Shown here: positions 7,930 through 16,376 of the stretch, in pieces | How positions within the stretch are numbered: the first letter of the stretch is position 1 | How the letters are laid out: every line of letters begins with the position of its first letter | Assembly (NCBI RefSeq): GCF_023073355.1 | Contig: NZ_JADPJI010000002.1 | Span: 1,364,001 to 1,428,000, forward strand | Direction: 5' to 3' | DNA from: Bradyrhizobium sp. 199 | GTDB taxonomy: Bacteria > Pseudomonadota > Alphaproteobacteria > Rhizobiales > Xanthobacteraceae | Length of the DNA: 64,000 bases | Notes under the pieces: model-generated | The model's database searches: none | What the model was told of the DNA's origin: nothing | The model's input: the letters and a program-made list of their open reading frames with translations, nothing else | Translations under genes and position numbers: made by a program

Positions 7930-9066
7930 ATGCCGTGGAAGAATCAGGGCGGTGGCCCGTGGGGCTCCGGTCCAAAGGGACCATGGGGCTCAGGCCCGCA
8001 ACCGGTCGGGCCGAGGCCGCCGGATCTGGAAGACCTTCTGCGGCGCGGCCAGGACCGCCTCCAGCAGATCATGCCGGGCGGCTATTTCTCCGGCATCGGC
8101 ATCACGCTGATCGTGCTGCTGATCGTCGCGTTCTGGCTGCTGTCGGGCTTCTTCCGCGTGCAATCGGAAGAGCTCGGCGTGGTGCTGCGCTTCGGCAAGC
8201 ATGTTCGCACCGTGCAGCCGGGCCTGAACTATCATCTGCCCTATCCGATCGAGACAGTGCTGCTGCCCAAGGCGCTACGCGTCTCCACCATCTCCATCGG
8301 CATGACGCTGATCGACGATCCGGCGCGACGCGGCCGCTCCATTCGTGACGTGCCGGAAGAGAGCCTGATGTTGACCGGCGACGAGAATATCGTCGACGTC
8401 GACTTCACCGTGCTCTGGCGTATCAAGCCGGATGGTGTCGGCGACTTCCTCTTCAACATCCAGAATCCTGAAGGCACCGTGAAGGCGGTCGCCGAGAGCG
8501 CGATGCGCGAGGTGATCGGCCGCTCGCAGATCCAGCCGATCCTGACCGGTGCGCGCAACGTGACCGAGCAGGGCGTGCAGGAACTGATCCAGAAGACTCT
8601 GGACACCTACGGCGCCGGCATTCAGATCAGCCAGGTGCAGATGCAGAAGGTCGACCCACCGGCCCAGGTGATCGACGCCTTCCGCGACGTCCAGGCGGCG
8701 CGCGCCAATCTCGAGCAGCTGCAAAACGAGGCGCAGACCTACGCCAATCAGGTCGTGCCGCAGGCCCGCGGACGTTCCGCGCAGATCCTGCAGGCCGCCG
8801 AAGGCTACAGGGAGCAGACGGTCGCCGAGGCCAAGGGCCAGAGCTCGCGCTTCCTGAAGGTGTACGAGGAATACAAGAAGGCCCCCGACGTGACCCGTGA
8901 ACGGATCTATCTGGAGACGATGGAGCGCGTGCTCGGCGGCGCGGAAAAGCTCGTCTATGACGGTGGCCGCTCCGGCCAGGGCGTCGTGCCCTATCTGCCA
9001 CTTTCCGAATTGACGGCCAAGCGGCCGCCTGCCACCGGTCAGCAGTCGAGCGGAGGCAACCGATGA
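7930..9066 (+). CDS. hflK: HflK, SPFH-domain regulator of FtsH
   Basis: The 378-residue protein has a Gly/Pro-rich cytoplasmic start (residues 1-35), one membrane segment (about 55-75) and a periplasmic SPFH/band-7 domain (GVVLRFGKHVRTVQPGLNY onwards). A long Ala/Gln-rich coiled region follows (about 250-325). HflK and HflC form a large membrane ring around the FtsH protease and temper its action on membrane proteins. A GAGGAGAG ribosome site precedes the ATG. The stop overlaps hflC as ATGA. Confidence 0.96.
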   Translation: MPWKNQGGGPWGSGPKGPWGSGPQPVGPRPPDLEDLLRRGQDRLQQIMPGGYFSGIGITLIVLLIVAFWLLSGFFRVQSEELGVVLRFGKHVRTVQPGLNYHLPYPIETVLLPKALRVSTISIGMTLIDDPARRGRSIRDVPEESLMLTGDENIVDVDFTVLWRIKPDGVGDFLFNIQNPEGTVKAVAESAMREVIGRSQIQPILTGARNVTEQGVQELIQKTLDTYGAGIQISQVQMQKVDPPAQVIDAFRDVQAARANLEQLQNEAQTYANQVVPQARGRSAQILQAAEGYREQTVAEAKGQSSRFLKVYEEYKKAPDVTRERIYLETMERVLGGAEKLVYDGGRSGQGVVPYLPLSELTAKRPPATGQQSSGGNR

Positions 9067-9959
9067 GGTCCCCGGTCACAGGTATCGTCACGCTGCTCGG
9101 GCTCCTCCTCGTCGTGATCGTCGGCTACATGTCGCTGTTCACGGTTGCGCAGACGGAGCAGACCATCGTGCTTCAATTCGGCCGGCCCGTCGAGGTCGTC
9201 ACCAATCCCGGCCTGCATTTCAAGGCACCGTGGAATTCGGTGATCAACATCGACAAGCGGATCCTCGATCTTGAGAACCCGTCGCAGGAAGCGATCGCGT
9301 CCGACCAGAAGCGGCTCGTGGTCGATGCCTTCGCACGCTATCGCATCAAGGACGCGCTGCGCTTCTATCAGAGCATCGGCTCGATCCAGGCCGCCAACAT
9401 CCAGCTCACCACGCTCTTGAACGCGGCGCTGCGCCGCGTGCTCGGCGAGGTCACCTTCATCAACGTGGTGCGGGACGACCGCGAGAAGCTGATGCAGCGC
9501 ATCCGCGACCAGCTCGATCACGAGGCCGACGGCTACGGCATTCAGGTCGTCGATGTCCGGATCCGGCGCGCCGACCTGCCGGAGCAGAACAGCCAGGCGG
9601 TCTATTTGCGCATGAAGACCGAGCGCGAGCGCGAAGCCGCCGAGTTCCGCGCGCAGGGTGGCCAGAAGGCGCAGGAGATCCGGTCGAAGGCCGACCGCGA
9701 GGCAACCGTGATCGAGGCAGAAGCAAGGTCGCAGGCCGAGCAGACGCGCGGCGTCGGCGATGCCGAGCGCAATCGTCTGTTCGCGGAAGCCTACGGCAAG
9801 GATGCCGACTTCTTCGCGTTCTACCGCTCGATGACGGCTTATGAGAATGGGCTGAAGTCGAGCGACACCCGCTTCCTGCTGCGGCCCGATTCGGATTTCT
9901 TCCGGTTTTTCGGTAACCCGTCGGGCAAGACGGCAGTCGAGACGCCGGCGAAACCGTAA
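9063..9959 (+). CDS. hflC: HflC, SPFH-domain regulator of FtsH
   Basis: The 298-residue protein has an N-terminal membrane segment (about residues 6-26), a band-7 domain beginning near VAQTEQTIVLQFGRPV, and the helical AAEFRAQGGQKAQEIR region near residue 195. It forms the ring complex with HflK, whose gene overlaps its start by 4 nt. The C-terminus FLLRPDSDFFRFFG is typical. A hairpin follows at 9968. Confidence 0.96.
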   Translation: MRSPVTGIVTLLGLLLVVIVGYMSLFTVAQTEQTIVLQFGRPVEVVTNPGLHFKAPWNSVINIDKRILDLENPSQEAIASDQKRLVVDAFARYRIKDALRFYQSIGSIQAANIQLTTLLNAALRRVLGEVTFINVVRDDREKLMQRIRDQLDHEADGYGIQVVDVRIRRADLPEQNSQAVYLRMKTEREREAAEFRAQGGQKAQEIRSKADREATVIEAEARSQAEQTRGVGDAERNRLFAEAYGKDADFFAFYRSMTAYENGLKSSDTRFLLRPDSDFFRFFGNPSGKTAVETPAKP

Positions 9960-9967
9960 GCTAGACA

Positions 9968-9996
9968 AGGGCGGCGGGTCTGGCCGCCCTTCGTCC
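9968..9996 (+). terminator. hairpin between hflC and the DUF2065 gene
   Basis: AGGGCGGC (9968-9975) pairs perfectly with GCCGCCCT (9983-9990) across a 7-nt loop. The following bases are TCGTCC, not a T-run, so it may be a weak terminator or an RNA-processing and stability hairpin within the operon. Confidence 0.5.
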
Positions 9997-10030
9997 AGAC
10001 AAGAACAGCATAACGGGAGGTTCCATTCCG

Positions 10031-10237
10031 ATGAGGTCAATTGCGCTCGCCGACTTCCTCATCGGCCTAGGCATCCTGTTCGTGCTGGAAGGCTTGATGT
10101 TCGCGGCCAGTCCGAATTGGATGCGCAAAGCCATGAAGAGCGCCATCGCCACGCCGGACAATGTCCTGCGGGCGGTCGGGATCGGTTCGGCCGTCGCCGG
10201 CCTGATCCTGATCTGGGTTATGCGACGTCCGGTTTAG
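10031..10237 (+). CDS. DUF2065 small membrane protein
   Basis: The 68-residue protein has two hydrophobic segments (about residues 5-26 and 46-63) and the family core LADFLIGLGILFVLEGLMFA. A CGGGAGG ribosome site precedes the ATG. Genes of this family are often found between hflC and a Do-type protease, as here, which suggests a part in envelope quality control. The biochemical function is unknown. Confidence 0.85.
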   Translation: MRSIALADFLIGLGILFVLEGLMFAASPNWMRKAMKSAIATPDNVLRAVGIGSAVAGLILIWVMRRPV

Positions 10238-10380
10238 GCCTCGCGCCAACGCCAAAGTGAAGGCGAAAGCCGGGTTTTCGCCGTATTATCGGGGTCTTGA
10301 GGTGCATCGAGCTCCATGCTTGCGCCGTCCCCCCGTTCGAGCGCAGTCTGGACGCCGAATCCGCTTTCCTGGAGATACCA

Positions 10381-11874
10381 ATGTCCGCTGCCACCATTGC
10401 CCCGACCCGCTTGCGTTTAGGGCTGGCCGCGCTCGCCATCAGTGCATTCAGCGTGTTTGGAACGCCGGCTCATGCTCGAGGGCCGGATGGCATCGCCGAC
10501 GTTGCCGAGAAGGTGATCGACGCGGTCGTCAACATCTCGACCTCGCAGACCGTCGACGCCAAGGGCGGCGGCAGCAATACCATGCCGCAACTGCCGCCCG
10601 GCTCGCCCTTCGAGGAGTTCTTCGACGACTTCTTCAAGAACCGGAAGGGCCCAGGCGGCAGCAAGGGCGGTGAAAACAGTCCGGCGCCGCGCAAGACCAA
10701 TTCGCTCGGAAGCGGCTTTATCATCGACACCGCAGGCGTCGTCGTCACCAACAACCACGTCATTGCAGACGCCGACGAGATCCACGTCATCCTCAACGAC
10801 GGCACCAAGATCAAGGCCGAGCTGGTCGGCGTCGACAAGAAGACCGATCTCGCCGTGCTCAAGATCAAGCCGCCGAAGCCGCTGGTCGCGGTGAAGTTCG
10901 GCGACAGCGACAAGCTGCGCCTCGGCGACTGGGTGGTCGCGATCGGCAATCCGTTCAGCCTGGGGGGTACGGTGACCGCAGGCATCGTCTCGGCCAAGAA
11001 CCGCGACATCTCGTCAGGGCCGTACGACAGCTACATCCAGACCGACGCCTCCATCAACCGCGGCAATTCCGGCGGTCCGCTGTTTAACCTCGACGGCGAC
11101 GTCATCGGCGTCAACACGCTGATCATCTCCCCCTCCGGCGGCTCGATCGGCATCGGCTTCGCCGTGCCGTCGAAGACTGTGGTGGGCGTCGTCGACCAGC
11201 TCCGTCAATTCGGCGAGCTGCGCCGCGGCTGGCTGGGCGTGCGCATCCAGAGTGTCACCGACGAGATCGCCGAAAGCCTCAACATCAAGCCGCCGCGCGG
11301 CGCGCTGGTTGCCGGCGTCGACGACAAGGGACCGGCCAAGCCGGCCGGCATCGAGCCGGGCGACGTCGTCGTCAAGTTCGACGGCAAGGACGTCAAGGAT
11401 CCGAAGGACCTGTCCCGCGTCGTTGCTGACACGGCGGTCGGCAAGGAGGTCGACGTCGTCATTATTCGCAAGGGCCAGGAAGAAACCAAGAAGGTCATGC
11501 TCGGCCGCCTCCAGGATCCCGAAAAGGTGCAGGCCGCGGCGAAGACCGACGAGCCGGCGCCGGAGAAGCCGGTGACCCAGAAGGCGCTCGGCCTTGATCT
11601 GGCAGCGCTGAGCAAGGATCTGCGCACGCGCTACAAGATCAAGGAGAGCGTCAAGGGCGTGGTGGTCACCAATGTCGATGCCAGTTCCGACGCCGCCGAG
11701 AAGCGCCTCTCCGCCGGTGACGTCATCGTCGAGGTTGCGCAGGAGGCCGTTTCCAGCGGCGCCGACATCCAGAAGCGGGTCGACCAGCTCAAGAAGGACG
11801 GCAAGAAGTCGGTGCTGCTGCTGGTCTCGAACGCCGACGGCGAGCTGCGCTTTGTTGCCCTGAGCGTGCAATAG
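10381..11874 (+). CDS. degP: Do-family periplasmic serine protease
   Basis: The 497-residue protein starts at the ATG preceded by GGAGA. It has a signal peptide cleaved after TPAHA (about residue 32) and a trypsin-like domain with His126 (NNHVIAD), Asp156 (KTDLAVL) and Ser230 (RGNSGGPLF). Two PDZ domains follow (about 290-375 and 410-495). It degrades or refolds damaged envelope proteins. Placement behind hflKC-DUF2065 matches the usual layout. Its ortholog class could be DegP, MucD or DegQ; sequence alone does not settle this. Confidence 0.95.
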   Translation: MSAATIAPTRLRLGLAALAISAFSVFGTPAHARGPDGIADVAEKVIDAVVNISTSQTVDAKGGGSNTMPQLPPGSPFEEFFDDFFKNRKGPGGSKGGENSPAPRKTNSLGSGFIIDTAGVVVTNNHVIADADEIHVILNDGTKIKAELVGVDKKTDLAVLKIKPPKPLVAVKFGDSDKLRLGDWVVAIGNPFSLGGTVTAGIVSAKNRDISSGPYDSYIQTDASINRGNSGGPLFNLDGDVIGVNTLIISPSGGSIGIGFAVPSKTVVGVVDQLRQFGELRRGWLGVRIQSVTDEIAESLNIKPPRGALVAGVDDKGPAKPAGIEPGDVVVKFDGKDVKDPKDLSRVVADTAVGKEVDVVIIRKGQEETKKVMLGRLQDPEKVQAAAKTDEPAPEKPVTQKALGLDLAALSKDLRTRYKIKESVKGVVVTNVDASSDAAEKRLSAGDVIVEVAQEAVSSGADIQKRVDQLKKDGKKSVLLLVSNADGELRFVALSVQ

Positions 11875-11890
11875 GGCAACGCACGGTCCC

Positions 11891-11980
11891 GTAGGGTGGG
11901 CAAAGCGAAAGCGTGCGCACCATCTTTCCACCATGCAGCAAGAATGGTGGGCACGGCGCAAGTACGCCTTTGCCCACCTG
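11891..11980. repeat. GTGGGCAAAG-type inverted repeat, copy 1
   Basis: The block starts with AGGGTGGGCAAAGCG and GCGTGCGCACCAT and ends with ATGGTGGGCACGGCG and CGCCTTTGCCCACC. The two sides are inverted versions of each other around a short centre. A second copy lies at about 25990-26091. It lies just after degP and before the short DUF4160 frame. Confidence 0.7.
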
Positions 11981-12074
11981 CGGCTGCCGAGTGTGCGGCA
12001 AGGCTATGCGACGGGTCGCCCCTTCAGCATACCGGCGACGCCGACATCCTCGTCGAGCTCGGGCAGATGCCTGA

Positions 12075-12245
12075 CTATAGCGCCGTTTCGTGTGCTGGAA
12101 ATCCGGCGTTGACCGCCACGTCCAGGTCGTGCAGCCAAAACTTGGCCTCGCAATTGGCCGCACGCACGTGGACATGCGGTGGCTCGTTGCCTTCGTTTGA
12201 GTAGAAGAATGCGCGATAAGGTCCCCAACGCAGGACGGTCGGCAT
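12075..12245 (-). pseudogene. DUF4160-family protein, C-terminally truncated by a frameshift
   Basis: The ATG at 12245-12243 directly follows the serB stop (12248-12246) with no spacer. It opens a 56-codon frame starting MPTVLRWGPYRAFFYSNEG with EPPHVHVRAANCEAKFWL, which is the DUF4160 pattern. The frame stops at TAG 12077-12075, short of the usual 75-85 residues. A single-base shift after AHE would continue as GAIVRHLPELDEDV in another frame, so a one-base deletion probably truncated it. DUF4160 proteins are often encoded beside DUF2442 genes in toxin/antitoxin-like pairs, but no partner is seen. It may still be translated by coupling with serB. Confidence 0.65.
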
Positions 12246-13151
12246 CTACCCCTCCACGAACTCCTCGCGCCGATATCCCTGCGCATAGAGCAACGCGGTG
12301 AGATCGCCGTGATCGATCCGCGCGGCGGCCGCGGCCGCGACCGCCGGCTTGGCGTGATAGGCGACGCCGAGCCCCGCCGCCTGGATCATGGCAAGGTCAT
12401 TGGCGCCGTCGCCGACCACGACCGAGTCGATGTCGTCGAGATCGAACGATTCCATCAGATCCACCAGGGTCGCGAGCTTGGCCGCGCGACCCAAAATCGG
12501 CTCCTTCACTTCGCCGGTGAATTTGCCATCGCGCACGACGAGCTCGTTGGCGCGGTTCTCCTGAAAGCCGATCTTTGCGGCGACCGCGGTCGTGAACAGT
12601 GTGAAGCCGCCAGAGACGAGGCAGGTATAGGCGCCGTGGGCGCGCATGGTTGCGACCAGTGTGCTGCCGCCCGGGGTCAGCGTGATGCGTTTGGCCAGCA
12701 CCTCGTCGACCGCGCTGGCGGGCAGGTCCTTGAGCAGCGCGACGCGCTCGCGCAGCGCCGGCTCGAACTCGATCTCGCCGCGCATGGCACGTTCGGTGAT
12801 GGCGGCCACATGCGCCTTCACCCCGACGAGGTCCGCGAGCTCGTCGATGCATTCCTGGCCGATCATGGTGGAATCCATGTCGGCGAGAAAAAGCTTCTTG
12901 CGCCGGACGCCGACAGGCTGCACGACGATGTCGATGGGCAGGTCGCCGCGCAGCTCGCGGAGCCGCTGCGCGATGGCGTGACGGTTGCCTTCGAGGTTAG
13001 CGTCGGCGCCGAAGGGGATGTCGACCGCGACCCCGTCGAACAGCCAGTGCGCGGGAGCTGCCTGGGGCAGCACGGCGCGGGCGCCGTCGACGATGGTCGA
13101 GTCGAGCGCGGGATTGTCAGGGTTGCAGATCAGCGTGGCAACGAGAGACAT
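12246..13151 (-). CDS. serB: phosphoserine phosphatase
   Basis: The 301-residue protein has an N-terminal regulatory part (about residues 1-80) and a HAD phosphatase domain. The nucleophile motif is [20 protein letters not shown] near residue 90, the SGGFTLFT motif is near residue 180, and the metal-binding [10 protein letters not shown] is near residue 245. It makes serine from phosphoserine. The start codon lies only 11 bases from the divergent miaA start. Confidence 0.96.
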   Translation of the reverse strand: MSLVATLICNPDNPALDSTIVDGARAVLPQAAPAHWLFDGVAVDIPFGADANLEGNRHAIAQRLRELRGDLPIDIVVQPVGVRRKKLFLADMDSTMIGQECIDELADLVGVKAHVAAITERAMRGEIEFEPALRERVALLKDLPASAVDEVLAKRITLTPGGSTLVATMRAHGAYTCLVSGGFTLFTTAVAAKIGFQENRANELVVRDGKFTGEVKEPILGRAAKLATLVDLMESFDLDDIDSVVVGDGANDLAMIQAAGLGVAYHAKPAVAAAAAARIDHGDLTALLYAQGYRREEFVEG

Positions 13152-13162
13152 TTGAGGTTTTC

Positions 13163-14119
13163 GTGAACGAGGAGCAAGTCGGCAGAAGGCCTGTTGGCGA
13201 GGCCGTGCTTATCGCAGGCCCGACCGCCAGCGGCAAGTCGGCGCTGGCGCTGGAGCTCGCGCTCGCCACCGGCGGTATCGTCATCAATGCCGATTCCATG
13301 CAGGTCTATCGTGACCTCCGCGTCATCACGGCACGGCCCACGGATGGCGAGGAAGCCCGCGCTCCGCACCGTCTCTACGGTCATGTCGATGCGGCCGTGA
13401 ACTTCTCGGCGGGCGCCTGGGTGGCTGACGCGGCAAAGGCGCTCGACGAGGCGAAGGCGGAGGCCCGCCTGCCGATCTTCATCGGCGGCACCGGGCTGTA
13501 TTTCAAGGCGCTGACGGCGGGGCTCTCCGTGGTGCCGCCAATCCCTGCCGAGGTGCGCGAGGCCGTGCGCGCGCGGCTGGAACGGAACGGCGCGGAAGCG
13601 CTGCACGCGGAACTGACGCGTCGCGATCCGCGCGCCGCCGAACGATTGAACCTGCGTGACCGCACCCGGATCGCGCGCGCGCTCGAAGTGGTCGAGGCGA
13701 CCGGCCGCTCGCTGCTCGACTGGCATCGGGAGGGCCAGCCGCCGCTGCTGCCGAAGGACAGTTTTCGCGCGGTCTTTCTCGCGCCCGAGCGCGACGAGCT
13801 CTATGCCCGAATCGATGCCCGCTTCGACGCCATGTTAGATACCGGCGCGCTGAACGAGGTCGAGCGTCTCGCCGCCCGAAACCTCGATCCGCTGCTGCCG
13901 GCGATGAAAGCTCACGGCGTGCCGGCCCTGATCCGGCATCTGCATGGTGAACTTAGCCTGGAGCAGGCCGCCGCGATCGGGCGCGCCGACACCCGCCACT
14001 ATGCCAAGCGGCAATTCACCTGGTTCCGGCATCAATTGCCGGCGTTCGAATGGGTGAAGCCGCAGGAGGTGAGGGCATGGCTCGCTGCCATCGTGAACGC
14101 GGCCGGAGACCCCGGCTGA
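13163..14119 (+). CDS. miaA: tRNA dimethylallyltransferase
   Basis: The 318-residue protein has the P-loop [17 protein letters not shown] (near residue 17), the [11 protein letters not shown] motif and [11 protein letters not shown]. The C-terminal [14 protein letters not shown] is diagnostic for MiaA. It adds the dimethylallyl group to A37 of tRNAs reading UNN codons. The start is GTG 13163 with a TGAGG ribosome site at 13153-13157. The next usable start codon would fall inside the P-loop region. Confidence 0.95.
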   Translation: MNEEQVGRRPVGEAVLIAGPTASGKSALALELALATGGIVINADSMQVYRDLRVITARPTDGEEARAPHRLYGHVDAAVNFSAGAWVADAAKALDEAKAEARLPIFIGGTGLYFKALTAGLSVVPPIPAEVREAVRARLERNGAEALHAELTRRDPRAAERLNLRDRTRIARALEVVEATGRSLLDWHREGQPPLLPKDSFRAVFLAPERDELYARIDARFDAMLDTGALNEVERLAARNLDPLLPAMKAHGVPALIRHLHGELSLEQAAAIGRADTRHYAKRQFTWFRHQLPAFEWVKPQEVRAWLAAIVNAAGDPG

Positions 14120-14213
14120 GGCGCTTTTGGGCCGCGGTTTCCCAATTTCCCTCTCGCCGAACCCGGGGAACACCGCTACACTGCCAAAATCGTGCGGGAA
14201 CGGCCGCATTGCC

Positions 14214-14241
14214 TTGACATCCAGGCTTTGGCCGCTATGTT
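14214..14241 (+). promoter_or_regulatory. promoter of the ilv leader and operon
   Basis: TTGACA at 14214-14219 and TATGTT at 14236-14241 are spaced by 16 bp, close to the housekeeping sigma consensus. Transcription would start near 14248, about 26 bases before the leader-peptide ATG and 200 bases before ilvB. Confidence 0.7.
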
Positions 14242-14273
14242 TCGCGCAACCTTTGGGAAGCTGAGAGCCTGCC

Positions 14274-14339
14274 ATGCGTAATATTATTACCAGACTCCTT
14301 ATCGCCGTCGTACCCAGGCACACCGCCGGGGATGGCTAG
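14274..14339 (+). CDS. ilvL: ilv leader peptide
   Basis: A 21-codon frame encodes MRNIITRLLIAVVPRHTAGD plus a final Gly and stops at TAG 14337-14339. It contains Ile-Ile, Leu-Leu-Ile and Val-Val codons between 14283 and 14312, the hallmark of attenuation by branched-chain aminoacyl-tRNA supply. It lies between a good promoter and a terminator ahead of the acetolactate synthase gene. Translation likely serves only to sense the charging of tRNA-Ile, tRNA-Leu and tRNA-Val. Confidence 0.88.
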   Translation: MRNIITRLLIAVVPRHTAGDG

Positions 14340-14394
14340 CTGCCATCCACATGACAGGCGGTGTGCATGGGCCCTCTTCGGGGCCTTTTTTATT
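14318..14394 (+). promoter_or_regulatory. ilv transcription attenuator (protector hairpin plus terminator)
   Basis: GCACACCGCC (14318-14327) pairs perfectly with GGCGGTGTGC (14357-14366). Inside it GGATGGC (14330-14336) pairs with GCCATCC (14342-14348). The terminator follows: GGCCC (14370-14374) with GGGCC (14381-14385), then TTTTTTATTT. A ribosome stalled on the Ile/Leu/Val codons would cover the first arm. That would free 14342-14352 to pair imperfectly with 14361-14372 and so break the terminator. The stems and U-run are seen directly; the antiterminator pairing is my inference. Confidence 0.82.
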
Positions 14395-14447
14395 TCCCAA
14401 GCCCGACACGACCAAAGCCGCTGACAACAGCGCATCCGGAGCAAGCA

Positions 14448-16223
14448 ATGAGCGACAAGAGCCACGATCCGAACCAGATGACCGGCGCCGCGATGATCGT
14501 TCGCGCGCTCATCGATCACGGCGTGACCGACATTTTCGGCTATCCCGGCGGCGCCGTGCTTCCGATCTATGACGAGATCTTCCAGCAGAGCGAGGTCCAG
14601 CACATCCTGGTCCGCCACGAGCAAGGCGCGGGCCACGCCGCCGAGGGCTATGCGCGCTCGACCGGCAAGCCGGGCGTCGCGCTGGTGACCTCCGGTCCCG
14701 GCGCCACCAACATGGTGACGCCGCTGACCGACGCGCTGATGGACTCGATCCCGCTGGTCTGCATCTCCGGCCAGGTGCCGACGCATCTGATCGGCAACGA
14801 CGCGTTCCAGGAATGCGACACCGTCGGCATCACGCGCCCCTGCACCAAGCACAACTGGCTGGTGCGCGACGTCAACGACCTCGCAAAAGTCCTGCACGAA
14901 GCTTTCTATGTCGCGACCTCCGGCCGTCCAGGCCCGGTGCTCGTCGACGTTCCCAAGGACGTGCAGTTCGCGACCGGCACCTATCATCCGCCGCGCAAGT
15001 CCGACGTGCACCGCTCCTATGCGCCGCGCGTGAAGGGTGATGCGGCACAGATCCGCAAGGCGGTGGCACTGCTGGCCAATGCCAAGCGCCCTGTGATCTA
15101 CAGCGGCGGCGGCGTCATCAATTCCGGCCCCGAAGCGACCAAGCTCCTGCGCGAGCTGGTCGAGGTCACCGGTTTTCCGATCACCTCCACGCTGATGGGC
15201 CTCGGGGCATACCCCGCGTCGGGCAAGAACTGGCTCGGCATGCTGGGCATGCACGGCACTTACGAAGCCAACATGACGATGCATGATTGCGACGTCATGC
15301 TGTGCGTCGGCGCGCGCTTCGACGACCGCATCACCGGCCGCGTCGATGCGTTCTCGCCGGGCTCGAAGAAGATCCACATCGACATCGACCCGTCCTCGAT
15401 CAACAAGAACATCCGCGTGGACGTGCCGATCATCGGCGACTGCGGCAACGTCCTCGGCGACATTCTCCAGGTGTTCAAGGCGGAGGCGAAGAAGCCCGAC
15501 ATCAAGGCGTGGTGGCAGCAGATCGCGCAGTGGCGCGCGCGCAACTCGCTCTATTACAGGAAGAGCAACGACGTCATCCTGCCACAGCACGCGATCCAGA
15601 GCCTGTTCGAGGCGACGCGCGGCAAGGATACCTACATCACGACCGAGGTCGGCCAGCACCAGATGTGGGCGGCGCAGTTCTTCGGCTTCGAGGAGCCGCA
15701 TCGCTGGATGACGTCGGGCGGTCTTGGCACCATGGGCTACGGCCTGCCAGCCGCGGTCGGCGTGCAGGTGGCGCATCCCGACAGCCTCGTCATCGACATC
15801 GCGGGCGACGCCTCGGTGCAGATGACGATGCAGGAGATGTCGACGGCGGTGCAGTACGAGTTGCCGATCAAGATCTTCATCCTCAACAACCAGTACATGG
15901 GCATGGTGCGGCAGTGGCAGCAGCTGCTGCACGGCAATCGCCTGTCGCATTCCTACTCGGAGGCGCTGCCGGATTTCGTCAAGCTCGCCGAAGCCTATGG
16001 CGGAGTCGGCATCCAGGTGCACAAGCCCGGCGATCTCGACGGCGCCATCCAGGAGATGATCTCGGTCAAGCGCCCCGTGCTGTTCGACTGCCGCGTCGCA
16101 GCGCTCGAAAACTGCTTCCCGATGATTCCGTCCGGCAAGGCTCACAACGAGATGCTGCTGCCGGAGCAGGCCAACGACGAGGCCACCGCCAAGGCCTTTG
16201 CCGGCGGCAAGGCGCTGGTGTGA
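14448..16223 (+). CDS. ilvB: acetolactate synthase large (catalytic) subunit
   Basis: The 591-residue ThDP enzyme has the GYPGGAVLPIYDEI motif, the catalytic Glu in VRHEQGAGHAAEGYAR (about residue 60), the FAD-binding middle domain (GARFDDRITGRV) and the C-terminal ThDP motif from GDASVQMTMQEM to LNNQYMGMV. It condenses pyruvate with pyruvate or 2-ketobutyrate in Val/Leu and Ile synthesis. The ATG at 14448 has an upstream GGAG. An in-frame upstream extension overlaps the attenuator and is not real. The small subunit ilvN lies two genes downstream. Expression is probably controlled by the attenuator. Confidence 0.97.
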   Translation: MSDKSHDPNQMTGAAMIVRALIDHGVTDIFGYPGGAVLPIYDEIFQQSEVQHILVRHEQGAGHAAEGYARSTGKPGVALVTSGPGATNMVTPLTDALMDSIPLVCISGQVPTHLIGNDAFQECDTVGITRPCTKHNWLVRDVNDLAKVLHEAFYVATSGRPGPVLVDVPKDVQFATGTYHPPRKSDVHRSYAPRVKGDAAQIRKAVALLANAKRPVIYSGGGVINSGPEATKLLRELVEVTGFPITSTLMGLGAYPASGKNWLGMLGMHGTYEANMTMHDCDVMLCVGARFDDRITGRVDAFSPGSKKIHIDIDPSSINKNIRVDVPIIGDCGNVLGDILQVFKAEAKKPDIKAWWQQIAQWRARNSLYYRKSNDVILPQHAIQSLFEATRGKDTYITTEVGQHQMWAAQFFGFEEPHRWMTSGGLGTMGYGLPAAVGVQVAHPDSLVIDIAGDASVQMTMQEMSTAVQYELPIKIFILNNQYMGMVRQWQQLLHGNRLSHSYSEALPDFVKLAEAYGGVGIQVHKPGDLDGAIQEMISVKRPVLFDCRVAALENCFPMIPSGKAHNEMLLPEQANDEATAKAFAGGKALV

Positions 16224-16231
16224 GCGCGACG

Positions 16232-16365
16232 TTCGCAAACTCCGCCGTCGTCGCCCGGCTTGACCGGGCGATCCGGTACGCCGCGGCCCCTCGATCAACC
16301 TCAGAGGCCTCCGGAATGCTGGATCCCCGCCTTCGCCGCGATGACAGCTACCAGGGATGGCCGTG
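16232..16365. repeat. intergenic repeat remnant between ilvB and the dehydratase gene
   Basis: The spacer contains GTCGTCGCCCGGCTTGACCG, GGGCGATCCGGTACGCCGCG and later CTGGATCCCCGCCTTCGCCG CGATGACA. These are pieces of composite repeats that recur between genes in Bradyrhizobiaceae, as I recall. The GCCCGGCTTGACCGGGC core can fold as a short hairpin. No second full copy is in this window, so the repeat call rests on general knowledge. Confidence 0.45.
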
Positions 16366-16376
16366 AAAGGACTGCG

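Noticed and set aside
10293..10320. possible heat-shock (RpoH) promoter upstream of degP (CTTGAG ... CATGC)
   Set aside because: The spacing is about 15 bases and the -10 match is poor, so it is not supported.
12004..12228. 74-codon minus-strand frame downstream of serB
   Set aside because: Only its second half could be the shifted end of the DUF4160 protein; its start is out of frame with the true gene.
16260..16376. N-terminal extension of the threonine dehydratase-like protein
   Set aside because: The added residues come from repeat sequence, and the enzyme family begins near the ATG at 16377.
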